A DNA stretch of 64,000 nt from positions 1-64,000 of the forward strand of contig DXEF01000048.1 in NCBI GenBank assembly GCA_019115085.1, written 5' to 3'. Below, piece after piece: positions 34,831 through 42,817 of the stretch. The notes under the pieces are model-generated. The model was given only the letters and a program-made list of their open reading frames with translations, ran no database searches and had not been told where the DNA came from. Within the stretch, counting starts at the first letter, position 1. Each line of letters opens with the position of its first letter. The stretch is from Candidatus Agathobaculum pullicola (GTDB taxonomy: Bacteria; Bacillota; Clostridia; Oscillospirales; Butyricicoccaceae). The translations under genes and the position numbers were made by a program.

Positions 34831-36054
34831 ATGAAAAAACTGATTTGTACAATGGCACTGGCCGCACTGCTGTGCGGCGCGGCGGGAGCAGCCAATGGCT
34901 CCTACACGGTAGCGGCGGAGCTGAGCCCCAACATCACGGTTAAGATTGACGGTGTGGAGCGCGTTTTCTATAACGCGCAGGGTCAGGAAGTTCACCCGAT
35001 CAGCTACGCAGGCACCACCTATGTGCCGATTCGCTCGATTGGTGAGCTGATGGATAAGAATGTCAACTGGGACGGCACAACCAACACCGCCACCATCAGC
35101 GGCTCGCGTGTTACGCCGGACGCAACCGGCACACTGGATGTGGGCGCGGTGACGCAGAACATCACCCTGAGCATTGAGCCGAGTTACACCATCGTCATTG
35201 ACGGCACGGCACGTACGTTCTACAACGTAAACGGTCAGAAGGTTGACCCTGCGCTGTATAACGGCTCGATTTACCTGCCGATTCGTGCAATTGGCGAAAT
35301 TATGGGCAAGACCGTGTCGTGGGACGGCGCAACGCAGACCGTATTCATTTCCGGCAGCACGGCAGGCGGCGAAGTGACCGATTTTGATACGAACAACCCT
35401 TCGGGTAATACGGGTAACACCGGCAATGTAGGCGGTAATACCGGAAATATTGGCGGTAATACGGGCAACATCGGCAACGTAGGCGGCAATACCGGCAACA
35501 TCGGCAATGTAGGCGGTAATACCGGAAATGTTGGTGGTAACACCGGTAATATCGGTACAACGACCGGCGCGGTAACGCTCGAGCAGGCGAAGCAGACTGC
35601 ACTCAATCACGCGGGCAAGACTGCAAGCCAGGTGACTTTTGTCAAGACCAAGTCCGACTGGGAGTATGGCAGAACGGTATACGAAATTGAGTTTATCTAT
35701 CGCTCCGGCACGGGCTATCTGGAATATGACTATGAAATCGACTCTACGACGGGCAAAATCCTGAGCTATGACTATGACGCAGAGGGATATGTCCCCTCGA
35801 CCGGCGGCACGACCGGCACGGGCAGCATTGGCGGTCAAACTGCATCCATCTCCGCCGATCGCGCTAAGCAAATCGCGCTGGCTCGCGTACCGGGTGCAAG
35901 CACGGCCAATATCTACGAATTCAAGCTGGATTATGATGACGGCCGTCTCGAGTATGAGGGCAAAATCATCTACAACACGATGGAATATGAATTTGAAATC
36001 AATGCTTCGACCGGCAGCATTGTTAGCTGGGATGTAGAGTCCATCTACGACTAA
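34831..36054 (+). CDS. Exported protein with two copper-amine-oxidase-N-like stalk domains and two PepSY domains
   Basis: 407 residues with a signal peptide (about 1-20). Two stalk-type repeats follow (about 28-90 and 105-170): ITVKIDGVERVFYNAQGQEV ... TYVPIRSIGELM and the matching IVIDGTARTFYNVNGQKV ... IYLPIRAIGEIM. A Gly/Asn/Thr/Ile linker of about 50 residues (NTGN and variants) leads to two PepSY units (about 245-310 and 335-407). AGGAGG precedes the ATG 29 bp after the PepSY lipoprotein. Despite the stalk name, no oxidase catalytic domain is present; it looks like a wall-spanning presenter of PepSY units. Ends at a strong terminator. Confidence 0.9.
   Translation: MKKLICTMALAALLCGAAGAANGSYTVAAELSPNITVKIDGVERVFYNAQGQEVHPISYAGTTYVPIRSIGELMDKNVNWDGTTNTATISGSRVTPDATGTLDVGAVTQNITLSIEPSYTIVIDGTARTFYNVNGQKVDPALYNGSIYLPIRAIGEIMGKTVSWDGATQTVFISGSTAGGEVTDFDTNNPSGNTGNTGNVGGNTGNIGGNTGNIGNVGGNTGNIGNVGGNTGNVGGNTGNIGTTTGAVTLEQAKQTALNHAGKTASQVTFVKTKSDWEYGRTVYEIEFIYRSGTGYLEYDYEIDSTTGKILSYDYDAEGYVPSTGGTTGTGSIGGQTASISADRAKQIALARVPGASTANIYEFKLDYDDGRLEYEGKIIYNTMEYEFEINASTGSIVSWDVESIYD
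35404..35556 (+). repeat. In-frame tandem repeats encoding a Gly/Asn linker
   Basis: Imperfect 9- to 24-bp units built on GGTAATACCGG and variants, coding NTGN(I/V)GG-like repeats inside the stalk-PepSY protein. Unit number is likely to vary between strains. Confidence 0.85.
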
Positions 36055-36062
36055 ACAGCATG

Positions 36063-36100
36063 AAAAAAGGCCTTCCGCTACAGCGGAAGGCCTTTTTCTT
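36063..36100. terminator. Bidirectional terminator, PepSY gene / serA
   Basis: AAAAAGGCCTTCCGCT and AGCGGAAGGCCTTTTT form a perfect stem around a 2-base loop, between convergent genes. Confidence 0.93.
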
Positions 36101-36106
36101 ATGAAA

Positions 36107-37258
36107 TCAGATTGCGCGTACCGAAATCATACCACCGATTGCGCGCAGCGCGTCGAGGTTCTGCTCGGTGGGCTGCTCGGCAAGGTCTACGATGGTGTAT
36201 GCGTAGTCGCCCTTGGAGCGGTTGCCCATGTTTTCAATGTTGCACTTGACCGCAGCGGTGATAGATGCGATCATGTTGGGAATGTTCTTGTGAATCATGC
36301 AGACGCGGTAGCCGCCTTCATAGGGAACCTTCAGGTTCGGGAAGTTGACCGAATTGCGGATCGTGCCGGTTTCGAGGTAATCTGAAATCTCCTTAACCGC
36401 CATCTTCGCGCAGTTGTCCTCGCTCTCGGGCGTGGACGCGCCGAGGTGCGGCAGCGTGACCGCATTCTCCTGTGCGAGAATTTCATCGGATGCAAAGTCG
36501 GATACATAGGCTGCGACCTTGCCGCTCTCAAGTGCCTTCGCCATGGCCTGCGTATCGACCAGCTCGCCGCGGGCGAGGTTGATGATGCGTACACCGTCCT
36601 TCATCTTGGCGATGGTCTCCTCGCAGATGGTGTTCTTGGTGTCCGGCGTCAGCGGAACATGGATGGTGATGTAATCACAGTTTGCAAAAATCTGGTCCAG
36701 ATCGGTGACATGCTTGACCGAACGGGAGAGCGCAAGCGCGCCATCAACCGACAGATACGGGTCGTAGCCCCAGACCTCCATGTCCAGATCGACCGCGACG
36801 TTTGCAACCTTAACACCGATGGCGCCCAAACCGATGACGCCCAGACGCTTGCCGGAGATTTCCGGACCGGCGTAGGTTGCCTTGCCCTTTTCAGCAGCCG
36901 GGCCGATGTCCGGCGTGCCGGCGAGGCTCTTTACCCAGTTTGCGCCCTGCACAATCTTGCGGGAGGCAAGCATCAGCGCGCAGACAACCAGCTCTTTGAC
37001 CGCGTTGGCGTTTGCGCCCGGGGTGTTGAATACGACAATGCCTTCCTGCGCGCAGCGATCGAGCGGAATGTTGTTCACACCTGCGCCCGCGCGCGCAATG
37101 CACTTGAGGTTCTTCGGGAACTCAACGTCGTGCAGCTTGGCCGAACGGACGAGAACGGCGTCATAACCCGTAAAGTCCTCCGAGCAGGTATATTTGGTGG
37201 CGTCGAGTTTTTCCAGACCGACCTTGGAAATTTTGTTATACAGCTTTACCTGATACAT
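36107..37258 (-). CDS. serA: Phosphoglycerate dehydrogenase-family protein with ACT domain
   Basis: 383 residues, shorter than the 520-residue long SerA form. NAD-binding GVIGLGAIGVKVANVA is at about 140-155. Catalytic residues are in INLARGELVDTQAM (Arg), SDFASDEILAQENAVTLPHLGAST (Glu and His). The C-terminal ACT domain (about 315-383) ends GMISVRAI. It catalyses the first committed step of serine synthesis. It lies downstream of serC in the same direction, separated by 199 bp holding four hairpins. No ligand test can be made for serine feedback. Confidence 0.94.
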   Translation of the reverse strand: MYQVKLYNKISKVGLEKLDATKYTCSEDFTGYDAVLVRSAKLHDVEFPKNLKCIARAGAGVNNIPLDRCAQEGIVVFNTPGANANAVKELVVCALMLASRKIVQGANWVKSLAGTPDIGPAAEKGKATYAGPEISGKRLGVIGLGAIGVKVANVAVDLDMEVWGYDPYLSVDGALALSRSVKHVTDLDQIFANCDYITIHVPLTPDTKNTICEETIAKMKDGVRIINLARGELVDTQAMAKALESGKVAAYVSDFASDEILAQENAVTLPHLGASTPESEDNCAKMAVKEISDYLETGTIRNSVNFPNLKVPYEGGYRVCMIHKNIPNMIASITAAVKCNIENMGNRSKGDYAYTIVDLAEQPTEQNLDALRAIGGMISVRAI

Positions 37259-37322
37259 GGGAATACACTCCTCTTATCTTCTTATTGTTGCCGCTCTTTG
37301 GGAGCGAAGCGATATAAAATAA

Positions 37323-37447
37323 CAAATTTCCAAGGACAGGTGCCTTGGAAATTTGACCCCGACTCAGCGGCCTTGGGCTGCGGCCGGGAATATCAAAAAT
37401 CAGTTTTTCACAACTGATTTTTGTATATAGGGGGTACTGGATACCCC
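37323..37447. other. Row of four hairpins between serC and serA
   Basis: CAAATTTCCAAGG/CCTTGGAAATTTG (37323-37355, perfect 13 bp), CGGCC/GGCCG (37368-37386), CAAAAATCAGTT/AACTGATTTTTG (37394-37423, perfect 12 bp) and GGGGTA/TACCCC (37431-37447). There is no coding frame. A terminator-like role is possible for the third, but the consecutive perfect arms are unusual. Confidence 0.75.
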
Positions 37448-37457
37448 TTATAAGCGT

Positions 37458-38549
37458 TTATGCGTTTTCCGCCGCGAACTTCTTCATGAAGTCGATTAAG
37501 TACTCCACACCCTCAATCGGCATCGCGTTATAGATGGAAGCGCGCATACCGCCGACCGAACGGTGGCCCTTGAGGTTGGACATGCCGGCCGCCGCGGATT
37601 CCTTGGCAAACTTCGCGTCCAACTCGTCGTTTCCGGTGCGGAAGGTGACGTTCATGTGGCTGCGGGACGCCTTTTCGGCAACCGCCTTGTAGAAATCCTG
37701 GCTGTCGAGGTAGTCATACAGCAGGCCGGAACGTTTTGCGGCGCGCTCCTGCATGACCTTGACGCCGCCCATCTGCTCGACCCACTCAAGCACGAGGCCC
37801 AGCACATAGATGCCGTACGTGGGGGGCGTGTTGTACATGGAATCCTTGTCGGCCATGGTCTTCCAGTCGAGCATGACCGGATACTTCTCGAGCGGATAGT
37901 TGCCCAGCAGGTCCTCACGCACGATGACGACGGTCACGCCCGCAGGGCCCATATTCTTCTGTGCGCCCGCGTAGATAACGCCGTACTTGGAAACGTCAAC
38001 CGGCTTGGAGAGGATGTTGGAGGACGTATCGGCCACCAGCGGTACGCCTGCCGGAGTCTCGGGGTCGTACTGATACTCGGTGCCGTAGATGGTGTTGTTG
38101 GCGCAGATGTAGAAGTAATCCGCGTCCGGACGGATGTCCAGCTCGCCCTGTGTAGGAATGCGGTCAAAGTTGCCCTCCTTGGAGGAGAACGCTACATGGA
38201 TATCGCCGAACTTGACGGCCTCCTTGTAGGCGTTGTTGGCGAAGTTGCCGGTGATGGCATAGTCCGCCTTGCCGGTCTTCATCAGGTTCATCGGGATGGC
38301 CGCGAACTGGGTTGTCGCGCCGCCCTGCAGGAAAAGGACCTTGTAATTCTCCGGAATGGAGAGCACGCGGCGCAGCGCCGCCTCAGTCTCCTTGATGATG
38401 CCGTCATATACTTTAGATCGGTGACTCATCTCCATGACGGACATGCCTGAGCCCTTGTAGTTCAGCATTTCGGATGCACAGCGCTCGAGTACGGGCACCG
38501 GAAGCATGGAGGGGCCTGCGGAGAAATTGTAGATACGATTGTCAGCCAT
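37458..38549 (-). CDS. serC: Phosphoserine aminotransferase
   Basis: 363 residues, the normal SerC length. MADNRIYNFSAGPSMLPVPVLERCASEM is the typical start. The PLP lysine is in VIYAGAQKNMGPAGVTVVIV. The substrate-phosphate segment FLQGGATTQFAAIPMNL and C-terminal GHRSVGGMRASIYNAMP are conserved. It converts phosphohydroxypyruvate and glutamate to phosphoserine and 2-oxoglutarate, working with the neighbouring serA product. serB is absent here. A TATAAT-type -10 lies on the minus strand at 38611-38616, but I find no good -35. Confidence 0.97.
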   Translation of the reverse strand: MADNRIYNFSAGPSMLPVPVLERCASEMLNYKGSGMSVMEMSHRSKVYDGIIKETEAALRRVLSIPENYKVLFLQGGATTQFAAIPMNLMKTGKADYAITGNFANNAYKEAVKFGDIHVAFSSKEGNFDRIPTQGELDIRPDADYFYICANNTIYGTEYQYDPETPAGVPLVADTSSNILSKPVDVSKYGVIYAGAQKNMGPAGVTVVIVREDLLGNYPLEKYPVMLDWKTMADKDSMYNTPPTYGIYVLGLVLEWVEQMGGVKVMQERAAKRSGLLYDYLDSQDFYKAVAEKASRSHMNVTFRTGNDELDAKFAKESAAAGMSNLKGHRSVGGMRASIYNAMPIEGVEYLIDFMKKFAAENA

Positions 38550-38727
38550 AGTGATAGTTACCTGCCTTTCAATAAATCAGCGTATTGTTCCGTATAGGAA
38601 TGCAATATCCATTATAATATAAGGGATAAGGTTTTACTACGGGAAATTAAACCAAAATTCCGTCGTAAAAAGACGAATGTCTGCACATTATGGACAGATG
38701 CTGTGGTATTCCGCAAACGGCATCTGA

Positions 38728-38757
38728 TTGCAAGCGTTTGCACGGATATGGTATAAT
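38728..38757 (+). promoter_or_regulatory. Promoter of the decarboxylase-darA-holB-ricT operon
   Basis: TTGCAA (38728-38733), 18-bp spacer, TATAAT (38752-38757). Confidence 0.72.
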
Positions 38758-38838
38758 AGGGCTGAATTGAGAAAGGGATTTCCCGTGTTTTTACACAGGG
38801 TTATGCAAAAACATGCGATGCGAAAGGAGAGGACAGCC

Positions 38839-40278
38839 ATGTTTCGGCGCAAGCAGCCGCACCCACATAAGCAGCTTACGCATCGGCAGATAAACCGTCT
38901 GCTGCCGTTTACCAATGCGCCGCTGTTTCACGCGCTGCAATTGCTCGCGACCGGCGATTCCGCGCGTTTTCACATGCCCGGACACAAGGGTGAGCCGCTG
39001 TTCAACAGCTATGCCGAGATATTCGCCATCGACTTTACCGAAACCTACGGCACGGGCAATCTGTATCTGGGCGACGGCCCGATTCGTGACGCGGAGGTCG
39101 CCGCGGCGCGGTATTTCGGCGCGTCCGACTGCTTTTTCCTGACCGGCGGCTCGACGCAGGGCATCCTGTCCGTGCTGGCAACCGCGGTCGGGCGCGGCGG
39201 CGCGGTACTGCTCGACCGCGAATGTCACAAATCGGTCTGCCACGCCTGCGCGCTGCTGGACATCACGCCCTATTTTATCTCCGCGCCGGTTCTGGAGCCG
39301 TTTGGCATTTCGGGCGCGCTCGCGCCCGCCGACGCGGAGCAGCAGCTGATTGCCCATCCCGAGATTCGCGCCGTCCTCCTCACCTCCCCCACCTATTATG
39401 GCGTGCGCCGCGCGATTCCGGCGTTTGTCGACCTGTGCCGCGCCTACGGAAAAATGCTGCTGGTGGACGCGGCGCACGGCGCGCACTTCCCTGCCGTCGG
39501 TCTGCCGACTCCGGTCGCCGAGGGCGCGGACATGGCGGTGCTGTCTATCCACAAAACGCTCCCCTGTCTGGGACAGGGCGCGGTGGTTTTGAGCAGCCCG
39601 GGCGTGGATAAGCGTGCGCTGCGCGAAAATACCGCGCTGTTTGGAACGTCCAGCCCCTCCTATCCCGTCATGGCGTCTATCGACCTTGCCCGCGCCTATA
39701 CTGAGGGACCGGGGCGTACTGCCTATCGCCGTGCCGCCGAAACCTGCGGCGAGCTGCGCGAGTATGTGCTGCGGCGCACAGGCTTTACCGCGCTGACCAT
39801 GGAGGACTATCCCGCGCTCGATCCCTGTCGCCTGACCGTGTGTACCGCGGGCACGGATGTGACCGGCCATCAGCTGGCCGACATGCTGTGGAGCGAGTAT
39901 GGCGTGGCCTGTGAGATGGCGGACGCGCGCAACGTGGTGTGTATTCTGACCTGCGCGGATTCGGGTACGGCGTTGTATCGGCTGCGGCGCGGCCTGCGCC
40001 GTATTTCGCAGCGCCGCCATGAAACGCTGCTGCCCTCCCCTGTCGCGCCCTTCCCGCCCGCCGAGCGGGTGATGTCCGTGCGGGACGCATGGTTTGCCAA
40101 GACCGGCCGCGTCGAACTTGCCGCCGCTGAGGGACTGGTGTGCGCCCGTCCGGTCACGCCCTATCCGCCCGGTGTGCCGCTGCTGTGGCCGGGGGAGAAA
40201 ATTACCCGCGCGCACATTGAACTTATCCGCGAAAGATGGTACAATGAAATCGGCGAGATTACGGTTGTGATCGGCTGA
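38839..40278 (+). CDS. Orn/Lys/Arg decarboxylase-family PLP enzyme (YaaO-like)
   Basis: 479 residues from ATG 38839 with AAAGGAGAGG upstream; ATG codons nearer the promoter lack a site. RFHMPGHKG is the N-terminal family hallmark. The PLP lysine is in VLSIHKTLPCLGQ, and LTGGSTQG and VDAAHGAHFP contact the cofactor. The missing C-terminal domain and the 479-residue length fit the short YaaO group rather than full decarboxylases of about 700 residues. YaaO-type genes sit in front of darA-holB-ricT in Bacillus-type genomes. Substrate not known. Confidence 0.9.
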   Translation: MFRRKQPHPHKQLTHRQINRLLPFTNAPLFHALQLLATGDSARFHMPGHKGEPLFNSYAEIFAIDFTETYGTGNLYLGDGPIRDAEVAAARYFGASDCFFLTGGSTQGILSVLATAVGRGGAVLLDRECHKSVCHACALLDITPYFISAPVLEPFGISGALAPADAEQQLIAHPEIRAVLLTSPTYYGVRRAIPAFVDLCRAYGKMLLVDAAHGAHFPAVGLPTPVAEGADMAVLSIHKTLPCLGQGAVVLSSPGVDKRALRENTALFGTSSPSYPVMASIDLARAYTEGPGRTAYRRAAETCGELREYVLRRTGFTALTMEDYPALDPCRLTVCTAGTDVTGHQLADMLWSEYGVACEMADARNVVCILTCADSGTALYRLRRGLRRISQRRHETLLPSPVAPFPPAERVMSVRDAWFAKTGRVELAAAEGLVCARPVTPYPPGVPLLWPGEKITRAHIELIRERWYNEIGEITVVIG

Positions 40279-40303
40279 TTTACCTCAAAGGAGGATTTTT
40301 TCT

Positions 40304-40627
40304 ATGAAAATGGTACTTGCGATCATCAATTATGATGATGCTCAGGATGTAATCAATAATCTGATGAAGGCCGGCTTCCAGATCACCAAGCTGGCGACCA
40401 CCGGCGGCTTTCTCAAGGCCGGCAATGTTACCATTCTGATCGGTCTGGATGAATCCAAGCTGGACGAATGCTTCGACATCATTCGTGAGCACTCCTCCTC
40501 GCGCAAGCAGATTATCCCCACTACCGCCGAGCTGGGCATGGGATTTTTCCCGTCCACGCCTGTGCAGGTCGAGGTTGGCGGCGCGACCGTGTTCGTTTTG
40601 AACGTCGAGCGCTTTGAAAAGCTGTGA
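40304..40627 (+). CDS. darA: Cyclic-di-AMP receptor DarA/PstA
   Basis: 107 residues, the family length. The PII-like fold is recognised by MKMVLAIINYDDAQDVINNLMKAGFQITKLATTGGFLKAGNVTILIGLD, which includes the TTGGFLK loop that contacts cyclic di-AMP, and the C-terminal VEVGGATVFVLNVERFEKL. It is a homotrimeric cytoplasmic protein with no established target in most species. Its TGA overlaps the GTG start of holB, so translation is coupled. tmk, which normally lies next to it in Bacillus, is absent. Confidence 0.95.
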   Translation: MKMVLAIINYDDAQDVINNLMKAGFQITKLATTGGFLKAGNVTILIGLDESKLDECFDIIREHSSSRKQIIPTTAELGMGFFPSTPVQVEVGGATVFVLNVERFEKL

Positions 40628-41502
40628 TTTCATTTGACACGCTGCCGGGCAACGCGGCGCTGAAAAGTGCGCTGAAAAACGCGCTGGCGGACCGTTTTCC
40701 ACAGGCTGTGCTGCTCTCGGGGGACGATTCCGCCGCGTTGGCGGCATGGTCGGACGTACTGGCCGCGGGTATCCTGTGCGAAAGCGCGGAGCCGCGGCCG
40801 TGCGGGACATGTCTGTCCTGTCGCAAGGTCAGCGAGGGCGTGCATCCTGACCTGACCGTTATCGACGAGGGCGAAAACGAGCTGAAGGTCGACCTTGCGC
40901 GCCGCCTGAAGGCGGAGGACGCCATCATTCCGAACGACGGCGCGCGCCGTGTGACCGTTATCCGGCACGCGCAGAATTTAAACCCTATGGCGCATAACGC
41001 GCTGCTCAAGGAGCTTGAAGAGCCGCCGGCCTATGCCTTTTTCGTGCTGACCGCCGAGCAGCCGGACACGCTTTTGCAGACCGTGCGCTCGCGCTGCACC
41101 AAGTTTTCGCTTATCCCGCAGGAGGAAACGGGCGGGGACGGCGAAGTCGCCGCACTCCTTGCACCCTATCTGGAGGCGCTGGCCGCAAGACGTGAGGATC
41201 GCATGATGTTGGCGGCGCTTGCACTGGAAAAAACGCCGCGCCGCGCGCTTCTGGGCGTCATCGGAGTGCTGCAAGGCGCGCTGCGTGACGCGATTTTTGT
41301 CGGAAAAGGGCTGCCGCAGCCGCCGGTCGCAGCGGCACTGCGCGCGCAGACGCAGGCGCTGGCCGGCGCGGTGAGCGCGGCACGGTTGCTGGCGCTATAC
41401 GATTTTCTGGGCGTGCTGACCGACCGCGTTTCCCGCAATGCAGCGGCGGCGGCGGTAACAAACGCGCTGACAAGCGATGCGTACCGCATCTGCTTCTTAT
41501 GA
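40624..41502 (+). CDS. holB: DNA polymerase III subunit delta-prime
   Basis: 292 residues from GTG 40624, overlapping darA. The clamp-loader features are visible: a zinc-binding Cys cluster (CESAEPRPCGTCLSC), AHNALLKELEEPPAYAFFVLTAE, the sensor-1-like LQTVRSRC motif, and a divergent P-loop (VLLSGDD), as expected for delta-prime, which does not hydrolyse ATP. It helps open the sliding clamp during replication. The last 120 residues are Ala-rich helices. Located between darA and ricT as in Bacillus, but yaaR is missing. Confidence 0.93.
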   Translation: MISFDTLPGNAALKSALKNALADRFPQAVLLSGDDSAALAAWSDVLAAGILCESAEPRPCGTCLSCRKVSEGVHPDLTVIDEGENELKVDLARRLKAEDAIIPNDGARRVTVIRHAQNLNPMAHNALLKELEEPPAYAFFVLTAEQPDTLLQTVRSRCTKFSLIPQEETGGDGEVAALLAPYLEALAARREDRMMLAALALEKTPRRALLGVIGVLQGALRDAIFVGKGLPQPPVAAALRAQTQALAGAVSAARLLALYDFLGVLTDRVSRNAAAAAVTNALTSDAYRICFL

Positions 41503-41519
41503 TATAGGAGGATCAGTTT

Positions 41520-42599
41520 TTGACAACGATTATTGGAGTCCGTTTCAAAGCGGGCGGAAAAGTGTATTATTTTGACCCGCAGGACACGCCGGTGTCCGCG
41601 GGCGAGGATGTCATTGTGGAAACTACGCGCGGACTGGAATACGGTCAGTGTGTGCAGGGCAACACGGAGGTGCCCGACCAGACGGTGGTCCAGCCGCTCA
41701 AGCGCATGGTGCGCGTGGCGACCGACGAGGATAAAAAGACGCTTGCGCGCAATAAAAAGCGCGCGGACGAGGCGTTTGTCATCTGCAAGAACAAAATCGA
41801 AGAGCGCGGACTGGAAATGAATCTGGTCACGGCGGAATGTACGTTCGACATGAATAAAATGCTGTTTTATTTCACGGCGGACGGCCGCGTGGATTTCCGG
41901 GAGCTGGTCAAGGATCTGGCCAGCATATTCCGCACGCGCATCGAGCTGCGGCAAATCGGCGTGCGCGACGAGGCGAAGATGATCGGCGGTTTGGGTACCT
42001 GCGGACGTGAGCTGTGCTGCTGCTCGTATCTGGAGGACTTCCACCCCGTTTCGATCAACATGGCAAAGGATCAGAACCTGTCGCTCAATCCGGCAAAGAT
42101 TTCGGGGGTGTGCGGCCGTTTGATGTGCTGCCTGAAATACGAGCATGAGGCTTATGCCGAGTTGCAAAAGGTCACGCCCAAGCAGGGCAGCGTGGTCGAT
42201 ACGCCCGAAGGACGCGGTAAGGTTATCACAACGCAGATGCTGCGCGGCACCTGCAAGGTGCAGCTCGACGACAGCCCGGATCATTCGCTGACCGAGTTCC
42301 GGTGCACGGATTGCTGTGTGGTCAAAGGCGCGTGCCGCAACCGACAGAATGCCGCCGCCATGGCGGAGGAGCGCCGCCGTATGGAGCAGGAGGCCGCCAA
42401 GCAGCAAAAGCAGCAGCCTGCCGTTGAGGATCTGCCGGATGAGGCGCAGGATGGGCAGCCCGCCGAAGAGGCGCCTTGCGCAGAGGGCGCGCCGCGCCGT
42501 CGCCGTCGCCGCGGAGGACGCCGCCGCCATAAGCCGCAGAACGCGGAAAATGCGGACAACACATCCGGACAGGAGCATGCGCCGGATGCGCAGGAATGA
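41520..42599 (+). CDS. ricT: RicT/PSP1-domain regulatory iron-sulfur protein
   Basis: 359 residues from TTG 41520, preceded by AGGAGG. The PSP1 domain (about 1-220) has IGVRFKAGGKVYYFDP, ARNKKRADEAF, and Cys-rich GTCGRELCCCSYL and VCGRLMCCLKYE, which hold the cluster in RicT. The C-terminal 80 residues are charged and Arg-rich (RRRRRRGGRRRHKP), probably RNA-binding and disordered. In Bacillus RicT works with RicA and RicF on RNase Y-dependent mRNA maturation and phosphorelay activity. The long basic tail is not in every homologue. Confidence 0.94.
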   Translation: MTTIIGVRFKAGGKVYYFDPQDTPVSAGEDVIVETTRGLEYGQCVQGNTEVPDQTVVQPLKRMVRVATDEDKKTLARNKKRADEAFVICKNKIEERGLEMNLVTAECTFDMNKMLFYFTADGRVDFRELVKDLASIFRTRIELRQIGVRDEAKMIGGLGTCGRELCCCSYLEDFHPVSINMAKDQNLSLNPAKISGVCGRLMCCLKYEHEAYAELQKVTPKQGSVVDTPEGRGKVITTQMLRGTCKVQLDDSPDHSLTEFRCTDCCVVKGACRNRQNAAAMAEERRRMEQEAAKQQKQQPAVEDLPDEAQDGQPAEEAPCAEGAPRRRRRRGGRRRHKPQNAENADNTSGQEHAPDAQE

Positions 42600-42636
42600 C
42601 GGTGCACACATTTATCCGGAAAAAGATATAAAATTG

Positions 42637-42667
42637 ACCGTCCCCTTTTGTCAGGGGACGGTTTTTT
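42637..42667 (+). terminator. Terminator after ricT
   Basis: ACCGTCCCCT and AGGGGACGGT form a perfect 10-bp stem followed by TTTTT. Confidence 0.93.
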
Positions 42668-42817
42668 GTACGCGCGTCGGAGCGGACGGCATTGCAATCA
42701 AAATGTAATATAACGCGCGCTTGTGTCACAAATGTTACACTTTTTCGCCTGCTATTGAGCGGCATGCAGGAAAAGGCTATAATTTATATATCAATCACCC
42801 AAGGATGGAAAAATTTT

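Noticed and set aside
35404..35556. CRISPR-like short repeats
   Set aside because: The units are imperfect, have no spacers, and translate as a Gly/Asn linker in a secreted protein.
38550..38727. T-box or serine-responsive leader upstream of serC
   Set aside because: No specifier loop, antiterminator element or terminator is visible in the short leader.
38791..42611. Minus-strand open frames of 474 and 481 codons opposite the decarboxylase, holB and ricT
   Set aside because: The plus-strand genes have conserved motifs and proper starts, while the antisense frames are low-complexity Arg/Ala/His sequences.
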